Positions 26,301 to 35,253 are shown, numbered from the stretch's first letter. The stretch: 51,818 nt of DNA from Flavobacterium azizsancarii (GCF_027980145.1 NZ_JAMZNK010000041.1:1-51818); one strand, 5' to 3'. The notes: generated from the sequence alone by a model not told the origin. Made by a program: numbers and translations.

Positions 26301-26309
26301 GCGAAGCTC

Positions 26310-27167
26310 TTAAAGAACCATTTTCTCAATTGGACAAACTAAAATTCCTTCGGCTCCGGCTTCTTTTAGTTTATCAATTACATCCCAAAAAGTATCTTTG
26401 TCAATTACGGAGTGTACACTGCTCCAACCTTCCTGAGCCAATGGCAAAACTGTTAAGCTGCGTAAAACCGGCAAAATTTTTCCGATTTGATCAATTTTAG
26501 CGTTTGGAACATTCATCAAAATATATTTTGAATTTCTGGCTCTTAAAACTGATTGTATTCTAAATTTTAAAGTATCAATGTGTTTTTGAATTTCAGGAGA
26601 AACTTTTGGGGACACTGCTAAAACAGCTTCACTTTTTAGAATAACTTCAACTTCTCTTAAATTATTCTTGAATAAAGTACTTCCGCTTGAAACAATATCT
26701 ACAATAGCATCTGCAAGACCAATGTTTGGAGCGATTTCTACAGACCCTGAGATTTGGTGAATATCTACACTTAAGCCAAAAGAATTGAAATATTCGTTAA
26801 CTGTATTTGGGTAAGACGTCGCGATGCGCAAACCTGCTAAATCCTGAATAGAGTTGTACTCGAAAGTTTTAGGAACTGCAACAGATACTTTGCATTTTGA
26901 AAATCCTAATTTCTGAATCACTTCAATGTGTTTTCCTTTTTCTACTAAAAGATTATCTCCTACAATGGCCAGATCTACAACGCCATCAATCAAATATTGT
27001 GGAATATCTGAATTTCTTAAGTATAAAACTTCTAAAGGAAAATTTGAAGCTTCTGCTTTTAGCTGATCGTTTCCGTTGTTAATCGAAATACCGCAATCTC
27101 TTAGAATTTGAATGCTTTCTTCGTTTAAACGACCTGATTTTTGAATTGCAATTTTTAACGTACTCAT
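26310..27167 (-). CDS. hisG: ATP phosphoribosyltransferase, long form
   Basis: It joins ATP and PRPP, the committed and normally histidine-inhibited step. The catalytic part opens LKIAIQKSGRLNEESIQILRDCG and includes DLAIVGDNLLVEKG and the PRPP-binding DAIVDIVSSGSTLFKNNL. The 285-residue length shows the long HisG, with a C-terminal ACT-like regulatory domain (about 210-285, WSSVHSVIDKDTFWDVIDKL) and no need for HisZ. It is the first gene of the operon, directly after the His attenuator. Confidence 0.96.
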   Translation of the reverse strand: MSTLKIAIQKSGRLNEESIQILRDCGISINNGNDQLKAEASNFPLEVLYLRNSDIPQYLIDGVVDLAIVGDNLLVEKGKHIEVIQKLGFSKCKVSVAVPKTFEYNSIQDLAGLRIATSYPNTVNEYFNSFGLSVDIHQISGSVEIAPNIGLADAIVDIVSSGSTLFKNNLREVEVILKSEAVLAVSPKVSPEIQKHIDTLKFRIQSVLRARNSKYILMNVPNAKIDQIGKILPVLRSLTVLPLAQEGWSSVHSVIDKDTFWDVIDKLKEAGAEGILVCPIEKMVL

Positions 27168-27213
27168 TTTTTTAGTTTTTGTTGGATTAATAGTTTGAGT
27201 ACAAAGAATTGGA

Positions 27214-27247
27214 ATTAAAAAACCCGCTTGATGTACTCAAACGGGTT
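27214..27247 (-). terminator. Attenuator terminator upstream of hisG
   Basis: On the minus strand AACCCGTTTGA pairs with TCAAGCGGGTT (plus arms 27221-27231 and 27237-27247, one G-U, 5-nt loop), followed by TTTTTTAA. It is 47 nt upstream of the hisG start and 29 nt after the leader stop. Confidence 0.92.
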
Positions 27248-27276
27248 TTAAAATATGATGATTTACACGCATACCA

Positions 27277-27336
27277 TTAACACATCGCTTGAGGGCAATA
27301 ATGAAAATGATGATGATGTAATTGAATAGAAATCAT
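27277..27336 (-). CDS. hisL: His operon leader peptide (19 aa)
   Basis: The frame reads MISIQLHHHHFHYCPQAMC and then TAA. Four consecutive His codons plus a fifth make it a histidine sensor. Low charged tRNA-His would stall the ribosome there, block the downstream terminator and open hisG. It starts about 36 nt from the predicted -7 box. This is the same design as enterobacterial hisL, but the peptide sequence is different. Confidence 0.92.
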   Translation of the reverse strand: MISIQLHHHHFHYCPQAMC

Positions 27337-27371
27337 GACTTGGTTTATTTTATAATTCTTTGATTCGGTTG

Positions 27372-27403
27372 CAAATATACTAGTTAATTTCATAAAAAAG
27401 CAA
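27372..27403 (-). promoter_or_regulatory. Predicted his operon promoter
   Basis: On the minus strand TATATTTG (27372-27379) matches the -7 consensus exactly. TTG (27401-27403) lies 21 nt upstream as the -33 box. Confidence 0.75.
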
Positions 27404-27477
27404 TTTTTAATTTAACTTAACGATAGTTTATTGTTAGAAAAAAAACTGGGACCCTGTTTTTATTGAATTCTTTAAAT

Positions 27478-28878
27478 TTATAATACGGTTTTCATATTTT
27501 CATCAAAACTTAAAACAACAGTAGTTCCTACTTCTATTTCGCTCTCAATTTTAAACTTAATATGCAGCAATTCTGTAATTCTTTTTACAATCGACAAACC
27601 TAGTCCGTTTCCTTTTATCTCAGGATGATCTGTTGAATTGGATCTGAAAAAGGGATTAAAGATTGATTCTAAATCCTGTTTTGCGATTCCAATTCCATTG
27701 TCTGAAATTTTACAGATTATTTTGTCGTTTTGTTTAGCAAATGAAATTTTGACTTCTCCGTCAGTATTGGTGTATTTAATCGCATTTGAAATAATATTTC
27801 TCAAAATCGTAATTACTAAAAAATTATCCGACTGAATATAATAATCTTCTTTTGTATCAAATTTAATCTTTATTCTTTTTGTATTTATCTTCTCCAAATT
27901 CAATTGCAAAACATCTAAAATTACTGCGTTTAAGTAAACTGATTCTGTTTTTATATTTTTGCTTTGGTTCTCGAAACGTGCCATTAATAATAGCTGATCT
28001 ACTAACATATTGAGATGATCGACTTCTTTTATACAATAATTTATTTTCTCTTCATATTCTTTATTATCACGCGGTTTACGAATCAAAACTTCAAGAGTAC
28101 CTTTGATAACCGTGAGAGGCGTTCTTAATTCATGAGAAGCGTCAGACGTAAATTGTTTTTCACGTTCAATAGCATCTTCAATTCTATTTAAAAGATTATT
28201 GATAGTCTTAGAGAGTGTGTACAATTCATCCCGGGTTTTGGGCAGCGGAATCCGTGTTTTCAGATTGTCCTTCGTGATAATCTTCGAAGTATTAATGATG
28301 GCATTTATTGGTTTTATGCTTCTGCCAGCAAAAAAGCGGGCAATAAAGAACAGTAATAACAAAATTCCCAAGAAAGACAGGCACATAATATCAAACAAAT
28401 TATTTAATACCATTTTTGAATCTGCCAAAGACATTGCTACAATTACATAACCTATTTTTTTACCTTTTAGATGAAGTGGAACCTGAATTTGCCTAATAGC
28501 ATGATCCCCCATTATAGTATCAAATAACTCAAAATCTTTAACTGAATCGTTAAATACGAGTGTTTCCGTTTTTAGATTTGGTGCTTTTTCGATAATTTTC
28601 TTATTCACATCAAGAAATTCAACAAATACCGGGTTTACATCTACGGTATTATGTTCGCGTTCTTTCCATTCTTCTTCATCAATAAGAATTACTTTTCCGT
28701 CAACTTCTTTGATTTCTTCAAGATGATTTTCAATCTCAACTTTAATTTTTTCATCAATATGACTGTAAACGGTGTGTTTTACAATAGAATAAATAACTGA
28801 AAAAACTACTACAATCAACAATCCTGTGGTGATAATATAGTTTAATGCAATTCTATTTTTAAAAGAAAGCTGTATCAT
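27478..28878 (-). CDS. Membrane sensor histidine kinase (HAMP type)
   Basis: It senses an unknown signal and phosphorylates the adjacent regulator. Transmembrane segments are at about residues 11-33 and 162-182, enclosing a 130-residue periplasmic sensor region. HAMP spans about 183-235. The phospho-accepting histidine is H249 in FTSDASHELRTPLTVIKG. The ATPase domain has the N box NIISNAIKYT, the G1 box ISDNGIGI and the G2 box GNGLGLSIVKRI. It starts directly on the regulator's stop (TAAATG), so the two are translationally coupled. The 466-residue size is normal. The signal is not evident. Confidence 0.93.
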   Translation of the reverse strand: MIQLSFKNRIALNYIITTGLLIVVVFSVIYSIVKHTVYSHIDEKIKVEIENHLEEIKEVDGKVILIDEEEWKEREHNTVDVNPVFVEFLDVNKKIIEKAPNLKTETLVFNDSVKDFELFDTIMGDHAIRQIQVPLHLKGKKIGYVIVAMSLADSKMVLNNLFDIMCLSFLGILLLLFFIARFFAGRSIKPINAIINTSKIITKDNLKTRIPLPKTRDELYTLSKTINNLLNRIEDAIEREKQFTSDASHELRTPLTVIKGTLEVLIRKPRDNKEYEEKINYCIKEVDHLNMLVDQLLLMARFENQSKNIKTESVYLNAVILDVLQLNLEKINTKRIKIKFDTKEDYYIQSDNFLVITILRNIISNAIKYTNTDGEVKISFAKQNDKIICKISDNGIGIAKQDLESIFNPFFRSNSTDHPEIKGNGLGLSIVKRITELLHIKFKIESEIEVGTTVVLSFDENMKTVL

Positions 28879-29544
28879 TTATATGTCGTTGGCGATATAA
28901 CCAATACCGCGAATTGTTTTAATGTAATCTTCTTCAATTTTTAAATTGAGTTTTTTTCTTATTGCATTCATAAAAACATCGATAACTCCGGTGTCATATT
29001 CAAAATTAATCTCCCAGACATCTTTTAAAATTTGATTTCTGGTACACACTTTTCCTTTATTTTGAATTAAATATTTTAACAATTCAAACTCACGTTGCGT
29101 AAGGGCAATTTCTTCATCGTTCTTATAAACAATATGTTTCAACAAATCGATCTTAATAGTTCCCAGAGTTAAAAGTTCTGATTCTTTTTGATTCCTAAAA
29201 TGAATTTTAATGCGTTCTACCAATTCTTCAAAACTAAATGGCTTTTTGATATAATCGTTTGCTCCTGCTTTTAATCCCTCTATAGTTTCCTGAACTGTAT
29301 CTTTTGCCGTTAGAAAGATTATTGGTGTGGTTTGATCTTTTACCCGAATTGCTTTACATAAATCCAAACCATTAATCTTGGGCAGCATCCAGTCCAGTAA
29401 AATCAAATCAAAGTGTTGATTCTGAATCAATTCAAAACCTTTTGATCCATCATTTGCAGTAGTAATCTGGTATCCTTCTTCTTGCAGGCCTTGTTGTAAA
29501 AACTGAACAATACCTAACTCGTCTTCAACTATTAGAATGTGCAT
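28879..29544 (-). CDS. OmpR/PhoB-family response regulator
   Basis: The receiver domain (1-120) has acidic residues in IVEDEL, the phospho-aspartate D51 in LILLDWMLPKING, and the conserved lysine in GANDYIKKPFSFEEL. The C-terminal winged-helix DNA-binding domain (about 128-221) has ALTQREFELLKYLIQN and the recognition-helix region GVIDVFMNAIRKKL. It is 221 residues long and the first gene of the pair. A -7-like TATCTTTG (29586-29593) lies upstream. It diverges from the LTA-synthase-like gene, which it might regulate (inference). Confidence 0.94.
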   Translation of the reverse strand: MHILIVEDELGIVQFLQQGLQEEGYQITTANDGSKGFELIQNQHFDLILLDWMLPKINGLDLCKAIRVKDQTTPIIFLTAKDTVQETIEGLKAGANDYIKKPFSFEELVERIKIHFRNQKESELLTLGTIKIDLLKHIVYKNDEEIALTQREFELLKYLIQNKGKVCTRNQILKDVWEINFEYDTGVIDVFMNAIRKKLNLKIEEDYIKTIRGIGYIANDI

Positions 29545-29585
29545 TAAATTTTGGGATTAAGATTAAAAATTGGAAAATTGGTTTT

Positions 29586-29593
29586 CAAAGATA
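29586..29593 (-). promoter_or_regulatory. -7 box of the two-component operon
   Basis: TATCTTTG on the minus strand matches TAnnTTTG, 42 nt before the regulator start. No clear -33 box is visible. Confidence 0.5.
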
Positions 29594-29720
29594 AAAATTT
29601 TGAAGTCAGAAATGAATTAGATTTGTAAGAATAGAATAAAAATTACTATCTTAAGACAACATTAAGACAAAGTTAAGTAAGGTTAAAGTATAACTTAATC
29701 AGGAACTAATCTATTGGATG

Positions 29721-29728
29721 TAATTTTG
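29721..29728 (+). promoter_or_regulatory. -7 box of the LTA-synthase-like gene
   Basis: TAATTTTG matches TAnnTTTG 18 nt before the ATG at 29747. The -33 region is not clear. Confidence 0.55.
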
Positions 29729-29746
29729 CTAAAAAAAAATAATTAG

Positions 29747-31837
29747 ATGAATATTTACAAGAAACTGTCGCCTTTTTACAATCTTGCTTTATTTTATTTT
29801 GCCGTAAGCTTTATATTACGAATAGTTTTATTTTTTCATCCTATAACTCAAAGTTCTTTTACTTTACTTGAAAGTCTGAAAATTTTCGTTTTAGGACTCA
29901 TTTCTGACTTTTTTGTTTTTACAGTAGCGAGTGTTTTTTTATGGCTTTATCTTATTTTTATATCTAATTCTAAATACAATAAACCTTCAGGATATATAAT
30001 TTTGGGTGTTTTATTGCTTCTGTTTGTTTATGTTGCTTCCGGTAAAAGTGTAATTACTGAATATGGCGGGGCTTTACCTAATATTGTATTAATTTTTATT
30101 GGAATCAAAACGGCTCTTTTTGCGCTTTTACTTTTTCTTCCGCGTTTAAGGGATAAAATCAGATATTGGTTATTTGCTTTCGTAATTTTCCTTTACGTTT
30201 TATTAATTCTGCAAAATGGATTAAGTGAATATTTCTTCTGGAATGAATTTGGTGTAAAATACAATTTTATTGCAGTAAACTATTTAATTTATACTAATGA
30301 AGTGATCGGGAACATCATGCAATCTTATCCTGTTGTTCCTATATTTTCTGCTTTGTTTTTAATCACTGGAATTTTCACTTATTTTATTTTAAAAAAATCC
30401 AGAAACTATATTGATAATATTCCATCTTTAGTTGAAAAAATAAAAATTAGCGGAATCTATATTCTTTTGTTTATTATGTCTTTGATTGCTATACCTCTAT
30501 TGGCAAAGACAGAAAATTCTAAGAATGTTTTTGTTAATGAATTACAAGCAAATGGATTGTATAAATTTTATTTGGCGTTTCAGAACAATAAACTCGATTA
30601 TTTCAAATTTTACAAAACGCTTCCGGATAGCGAGGCATTTGAACTCTTAAAGCAGCAATTGCCAACTATTTCGGGGCAAACCACTACTCGAACAATAACT
30701 GCTGATTCTGTTGAAAATCATAAAAATGTTGTTTTAATTACAATAGAAAGTTACAGTGCAGAGTTCATGAAAGCATATGGGAATAAACAAAACATAACTC
30801 CTTTTCTGGACAGTCTGGCTCAGCAAAGTTTACAATTTACAAATTTATATGCAGCAGGAAACAGAACTGTTCGCGGACTTGAAGCTGTAACTTTGTGCTT
30901 ACCTCCAACTGCAGGAGAAAGTGTTTTAAAAAGAGAGGACAACAAAAACAAGTTTTCGACAGGAGCAATTTTTAAACAAAAAGGCTATAATGTGAAATTT
31001 ATGTATGGTGGAGATGCCTTCTTTGATAATATGCAGGATTTTTATTCTGGTAATGGTTATGAGATTGTAGATAAATCAAGCTTTTCTCCTGAAGAAATTG
31101 CATTTTCAAACGTTTGGGGAGTTTGTGATGAAGATATGTACAATAAAGCAATTAAGATTATGAATGTTGAGGCAAAACAAAATAAGCCTTTCTTTAATCA
31201 TATCATGACAGTAAGCAACCACAGGCCTTTTACATATCCTAATAATAAAATTGACATTCCGGGAGATATTAAATCTCGTGATGGCGGTGTAAAATATACT
31301 GATTATTCGTTAAAAAAATTCTTCGAGATGGCAAGTAAGCAACCTTGGTTCAAGAATACTGTTTTTGTGATTGTTGCTGATCATTGTGCTTCAAGTGCAG
31401 GAAAAACAGAGCTTCCGTTGGATAAATACAGGATTCCTGCTTTTATTTATGATCCAACCGCTAAACCAACACAATACAATCAGTTAATGTCGCAAATTGA
31501 TTTGATGCCTACGCTTTTTGGATTATTACATTTTAGCTATGAAAGCAAGTTTTTTGGTCAGGATGTACTAAAACCTGATTATAAACCAAGAGCTTTTATT
31601 GCAACTTATCAGGATTTAGGTTTAATAAAAGATAATGTTCTAACAGTTTTATCTCCTAAACAGCAGGTAAAGCAATTTGATTTGAAAATTAATACAAAAC
31701 CAGGTATTGCTCCCGAATATCAAATTGATTATAACGAAATTCCAATGAAAACTGAAAGAACTGATTTGGTCAACGAAACAATTTCTTTTTATCAAACAGC
31801 TTCGGACATGTTGAAACATAAGAAATATCAGAAATAA
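29747..31837 (+). CDS. LTA synthase-like membrane sulfatase-fold transferase
   Basis: The alkaline-phosphatase superfamily domain faces the periplasm behind an N-terminal membrane part with five or more helices (residues about 12-250). The metal-binding glutamate is in LITIESYSAEFMKAYGN (E334). The catalytic threonine is T374 in AAGNRTVRGLEA, exactly as in LTA synthases and phosphoglycerol transferases. A later metal site is FVIVADHCASSAG. Gram-negative bacteria lack lipoteichoic acid, so the likely job is moving a head group such as phosphoglycerol or phosphoethanolamine onto an envelope glycan or lipid (inference). It is 696 residues long, divergent from the two-component genes, and ends in a strong terminator. 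Confidence 0.9.
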   Translation: MNIYKKLSPFYNLALFYFAVSFILRIVLFFHPITQSSFTLLESLKIFVLGLISDFFVFTVASVFLWLYLIFISNSKYNKPSGYIILGVLLLLFVYVASGKSVITEYGGALPNIVLIFIGIKTALFALLLFLPRLRDKIRYWLFAFVIFLYVLLILQNGLSEYFFWNEFGVKYNFIAVNYLIYTNEVIGNIMQSYPVVPIFSALFLITGIFTYFILKKSRNYIDNIPSLVEKIKISGIYILLFIMSLIAIPLLAKTENSKNVFVNELQANGLYKFYLAFQNNKLDYFKFYKTLPDSEAFELLKQQLPTISGQTTTRTITADSVENHKNVVLITIESYSAEFMKAYGNKQNITPFLDSLAQQSLQFTNLYAAGNRTVRGLEAVTLCLPPTAGESVLKREDNKNKFSTGAIFKQKGYNVKFMYGGDAFFDNMQDFYSGNGYEIVDKSSFSPEEIAFSNVWGVCDEDMYNKAIKIMNVEAKQNKPFFNHIMTVSNHRPFTYPNNKIDIPGDIKSRDGGVKYTDYSLKKFFEMASKQPWFKNTVFVIVADHCASSAGKTELPLDKYRIPAFIYDPTAKPTQYNQLMSQIDLMPTLFGLLHFSYESKFFGQDVLKPDYKPRAFIATYQDLGLIKDNVLTVLSPKQQVKQFDLKINTKPGIAPEYQIDYNEIPMKTERTDLVNETISFYQTASDMLKHKKYQK

Positions 31838-31905
31838 GAGAAAATATAATAGCAAGTGGATGACACTGATTTAAGCCGATTTCCGCTGGATATAGTTCAT
31901 GGTTG

Positions 31906-31993
31906 TCATTTCGACCCAAGGGAGAAATCACATAAAGTAGCCCGGCAACAGTGCGTTTTCCCCGCGTGCGATCTCTCCCTTTGGTCGAGATGA
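31906..31993. repeat. GTCATTTCGA-type inverted repeat
   Basis: TCATTTCGACCCAAGGGAG... (31906-31929) is inverted at 31970-31993 with three mismatches in 24. It resembles the pair at 15411-15434/15502-15525 and the half copy at 18298-18336. It is non-coding and sits after the LTA-synthase-like gene. Confidence 0.75.
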
Positions 31994-32009
31994 AGATTGT
32001 CTAAAAAAT

Positions 32010-32047
32010 AAAAAAGTCTCAAATTCAGATGAATTTGAGACTTTTTT
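32010..32047 (+). terminator. Bidirectional terminator between convergent genes
   Basis: The arms AAAAAAGTCTCAAATTCA (32010-32027) and the exact inverse (32030-32047) form an 18-bp stem. A and T runs at the base on both sides let it serve both the LTA-synthase-like gene and the S1/P1-like gene. Confidence 0.9.
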
Positions 32048-32092
32048 ATTGCTTAAAATATGTAAACTATTAACTGAGACTGAAAACTTTCT

Positions 32093-33091
32093 CTAGTCGT
32101 TCTGATTCTTCATTCCGAACAAGTCACCTTGCTGAAACAGTTTTAAATCATCTTTTAGAGCCTGGTTGTTTCTTTGTGTAACCGCTGGCGCATCCAGATC
32201 GCTTAAATCAGGTTTTCCTGCATTTACCCACGCAGTATACCAGAAACTCGCTGTTGCAGTAATGGCTTTTTTCATTTGATTTTCAACCATTCCATTTAAA
32301 TCTTTATGCAATTTCTTAGCATATTCATCAGAGAAAACAGCTGAATTGTATTTGCTTTTCAATACTTTTCCGTCTGCATCCATTTTAAAAACTTGATTTT
32401 CAGGAGTCGCAGTTCTTAATTTTTTATCAATGTCTAATAACGGCTGAACTAAACTATGTGTATCGTTTATCATGTCCCAGGTTGCTTTATGAACATCTTC
32501 ATAATAATGTGCCTCAGGAACATTTAATTTGTAATTTTTAGCAAATAATTCAGGAAGTCTGCTTTCCCAAAGAGAGTGAATTCCTTTTTGCTCACTTAAT
32601 TGCCCGTCATGATTGGCAGAAGTGTGTAATGGCATATGTGCATCTCCTATATAATGACCTAAATCTGCAGCAAGAAATAAAATTTCTGCTCTGTTTTTAT
32701 CTTTAAAGGCTTTGGTTAACTTTACCATCATATCTTCTATGTACCAAGGCAATATCCCATTGTCATTCAGAAATTTAGCATCGTATTTTTTCTTTGCTTG
32801 CTCCATAGTTTTTGGAATACTGTCTAAAGCACCAAAATTCTCCATGTCAAAATAATGTCTCGGATTTTCATCTTTATAATTTAAAGCATATTTACGAATA
32901 TCCGGAACAGAAGCTTCTTGTGTAATAAAATCGATGTGATTGTAGAAGAAGATCTGAAGCGGACGTGGCAATGCCATTACTGCAGCTTTATTAATACGCT
33001 CATGGCCAACGATTCCCCATGATAATGTCAAAAATCCAATAGCTAATGCAAAAAATGCGATTAACTTTGGTTTCATTCTAAAGTTTTTCAT
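32093..33091 (-). CDS. Secreted zinc enzyme of the S1/P1 nuclease - phospholipase C fold
   Basis: This fold binds three zinc ions and cleaves phosphodiesters in nucleic acids or phospholipids. A signal peptide ends near residue 24, so the mature chain would start WGIVGHERIN, where W25 and H30 are zinc ligands. Further ligand motifs are EASVPDIRKY, DLGHYIGDAHMPLHTSANHDGQ and the downstream HSLWESRLPELF. The 332-residue length fits the family. It is encoded alone and converges on the LTA-synthase-like gene. The sequence does not say whether DNA, RNA or lipid is the substrate. Confidence 0.88.
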   Translation of the reverse strand: MKNFRMKPKLIAFFALAIGFLTLSWGIVGHERINKAAVMALPRPLQIFFYNHIDFITQEASVPDIRKYALNYKDENPRHYFDMENFGALDSIPKTMEQAKKKYDAKFLNDNGILPWYIEDMMVKLTKAFKDKNRAEILFLAADLGHYIGDAHMPLHTSANHDGQLSEQKGIHSLWESRLPELFAKNYKLNVPEAHYYEDVHKATWDMINDTHSLVQPLLDIDKKLRTATPENQVFKMDADGKVLKSKYNSAVFSDEYAKKLHKDLNGMVENQMKKAITATASFWYTAWVNAGKPDLSDLDAPAVTQRNNQALKDDLKLFQQGDLFGMKNQND

Positions 33092-33252
33092 TTGTTTTTT
33101 GTTTGAGGTGCAAATTTATTTCATTTAAAGTGAATTCAAAACAATAGTAGATAATATTGTTATAATTTAATTTTACGAACCTTATCGGCAGTAAGTTCAT
33201 ATTAAAAGTTTCTTTGTAAATTCGTTTTTGTTTTACATAAAAATATTAATAT

Positions 33253-34206
33253 ATGTCTCTGATTCGTTTTAGTGTTCTTTTTTTATTATTTACTTCAATT
33301 TGTTCCGCTCAGGATGATATACAATTAAAAAATGTCAGTGATACTATTCTCAATACCAAGAGAACTTTACAATTATCTGATCAGCTTGATGGCGTTAAAA
33401 CGATGCAAAAATTGTTTCCCGGTAAATTATACAAGCTTTCTGACGACAATACTTTTTTGAGTTGGAAATGCAAAAGCTGTAAACCGGTGGCTTATAAAGA
33501 TGTTAATGGTACTGAAGGCGATCAACTATTTCCCTATAAAGAAGGTGTTGCGACAAGACTTCTTGAAAATATAAATTACACGGATTCAAAGGGCAATCAA
33601 TTTAAATTGTTGTTTTTTAATCACTCCGTTTATGATGGGGACGGAGGACAAACAGGAAGATTTTCCGGAGGTTTGGTGGGTGTTGCCAAGTTTGCAAAAA
33701 ATGATAATGTTTGGCAAATGAGATCTTTTCAGCCGGCAATTGCTGCTTTTGGTGCTTTCTCAAGAGCTCCTTCTCCTAAATTGATCGAAATTGGTGATGA
33801 TCAGTACGCTTTTACATTAGTACATTCAAATGGAGGTGCTGGTGCACCGTATTACGATTATCTATATTTAATAGTTGGTTTTAATGGAAAGTATCAGCCT
33901 TTGATGGAAGTAGACAATTATGCGCTGTCAAATACCGGAGGCGGCACAAATTGGTCAAGTTCATATAAAGTTGTAAATGATTCGGATAAAAAATATTTCA
34001 GGGATTTTGTCATTACAACAACGGGATTTTACCGTAAGTCAAAAGGCGGAGATGAAGAATATGAAGTCGATATGCCGAAAGAAGTAAGTGAGATGGCTAA
34101 AACAAAAAAACAATTTAATTTTTCAATAGAAAGACATTTTTCTTTTAAAGGGAAATGGTATAATATTGTAGGCAAACCTATTGTAAAGTATTCTAACGTA
34201 AAATAG
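33253..34206 (+). CDS. Secreted protein of unknown function (317 aa)
   Basis: I do not recognise the family. The signal peptide MSLIRFSVLFLLFTSICSA is clear, so the product is exported. A CxxC pair (WKCKSCKP, C73 and C76) could bind metal or form a disulfide. The rest is glycine- and aromatic-rich beta-type sequence (FSGGLVGVAKF, YAFTLVHSNGGAGAPYYDYLYL). It diverges from the S1/P1-like gene. It converges on the YeiH-type transporter gene with only 8 nt between the stops. Confidence 0.8.
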   Translation: MSLIRFSVLFLLFTSICSAQDDIQLKNVSDTILNTKRTLQLSDQLDGVKTMQKLFPGKLYKLSDDNTFLSWKCKSCKPVAYKDVNGTEGDQLFPYKEGVATRLLENINYTDSKGNQFKLLFFNHSVYDGDGGQTGRFSGGLVGVAKFAKNDNVWQMRSFQPAIAAFGAFSRAPSPKLIEIGDDQYAFTLVHSNGGAGAPYYDYLYLIVGFNGKYQPLMEVDNYALSNTGGGTNWSSSYKVVNDSDKKYFRDFVITTTGFYRKSKGGDEEYEVDMPKEVSEMAKTKKQFNFSIERHFSFKGKWYNIVGKPIVKYSNVK

Positions 34207-34214
34207 TATTTTGA

Positions 34215-35180
34215 TTAATTCAAATATAAAATTGAAGCTAAACCCAGACCGGCAATAAATACCCACAGAATAACTCCCTGTAACAAAGGCTTCACTCCTA
34301 CTGATCGTAGTGTATTAATGTTTAAAGTAGCTCCAATTAAAAACAAGGTAATTGTTAGACCAATCTTAGCTACATTCACAATAAACGGCGCAATAACTGC
34401 AGTAGCGGGAACATAGGTGTTAAAAAGCATTGCAAGAATAAATAAACCTATAAAATAAGGAATCTTGATTTTTTGGGATTTATTTTTAAAAATTGCAGCC
34501 GTGATGAGAGAAATAGGAATAATCCATAATGCTCGTGCTAATTTTACAGTTGTTGCGATTTGCAATGCTTCGGCACCGTATTTATTAGCTGCACCTACAA
34601 CAGAACTGGTATCATGAATAGCAATGGCGCACCATAAGCCAAATTCTTTTTGTGACAAATCTAGTTGATGTCCGATAAATGGAAAAACGAATAATGCTAT
34701 TGAATTAAGGATAAAAATAACTCCCAAAGCAATTGATGTTTGATTTTCGTTTGATTTAATTACCGGTGAAATCGCGGCAATAGCACTTCCTCCGCAAATA
34801 GCAGTTCCGCAAGAAATTAAGTGTGATGTTTTTTTATCAGTTTTAAGCCATTTCCCTAAAAATGTACCTAATAGTAAAGTACTAAAAATCGAGAATACAG
34901 TTAGCAAAAAACCTTCTTTTCCTGCTGAAATTGCAGCTGTAGCATTCATTCCGAAACCTAAACCAACTACTGAAAATTGTAATAAATAAGTAATAGCGAC
35001 ATGATTGAATTCGACAAAAGGATTACCAAAAACATTAACCATTACGACTCCCAGTAATAAAGCGACCGGTGCAGAAATAATAGAAAATAAACACAATAGG
35101 ATTATTAAAGCAAAAATAGCTTGTTGTATGTAAAGATTGACCTGGAATAAATGTGTCGATGTATGTTGTTTTGTTTTCAA
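34215..35180 (-). CDS. YeiH-family putative sulfate exporter
   Basis: It is a polytopic inner-membrane protein of about nine or ten helices in 321 residues, of the UPF0324/YeiH family. Family hallmarks are VVGLGFGMNATAAISAGKEGF, LISCGTAICGGSAIAAISPVIK and AIHDTSSVVGAANKYG. The substrate is not firmly known. Sulfur oxyanions, and taurine breakdown in some relatives, have been proposed. It lies 73 nt downstream of the LysR regulator on the same strand, a pairing often seen for yeiH-type genes. Confidence 0.88.
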   Translation of the reverse strand: MKTKQHTSTHLFQVNLYIQQAIFALIILLCLFSIISAPVALLLGVVMVNVFGNPFVEFNHVAITYLLQFSVVGLGFGMNATAAISAGKEGFLLTVFSIFSTLLLGTFLGKWLKTDKKTSHLISCGTAICGGSAIAAISPVIKSNENQTSIALGVIFILNSIALFVFPFIGHQLDLSQKEFGLWCAIAIHDTSSVVGAANKYGAEALQIATTVKLARALWIIPISLITAAIFKNKSQKIKIPYFIGLFILAMLFNTYVPATAVIAPFIVNVAKIGLTITLFLIGATLNINTLRSVGVKPLLQGVILWVFIAGLGLASILYLN

Positions 35181-35253
35181 AATAATAATTTTAATATTTC
35201 TCTACAAAGGTCTGCTCTTTACACCGCAATCACTAATCGCAAATTGCAATCGA

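Noticed and set aside
27436..27465. Hairpin between the kinase gene and the his promoter
   Set aside because: The near palindrome has almost no loop and a mismatch, so a terminator is not convincing.
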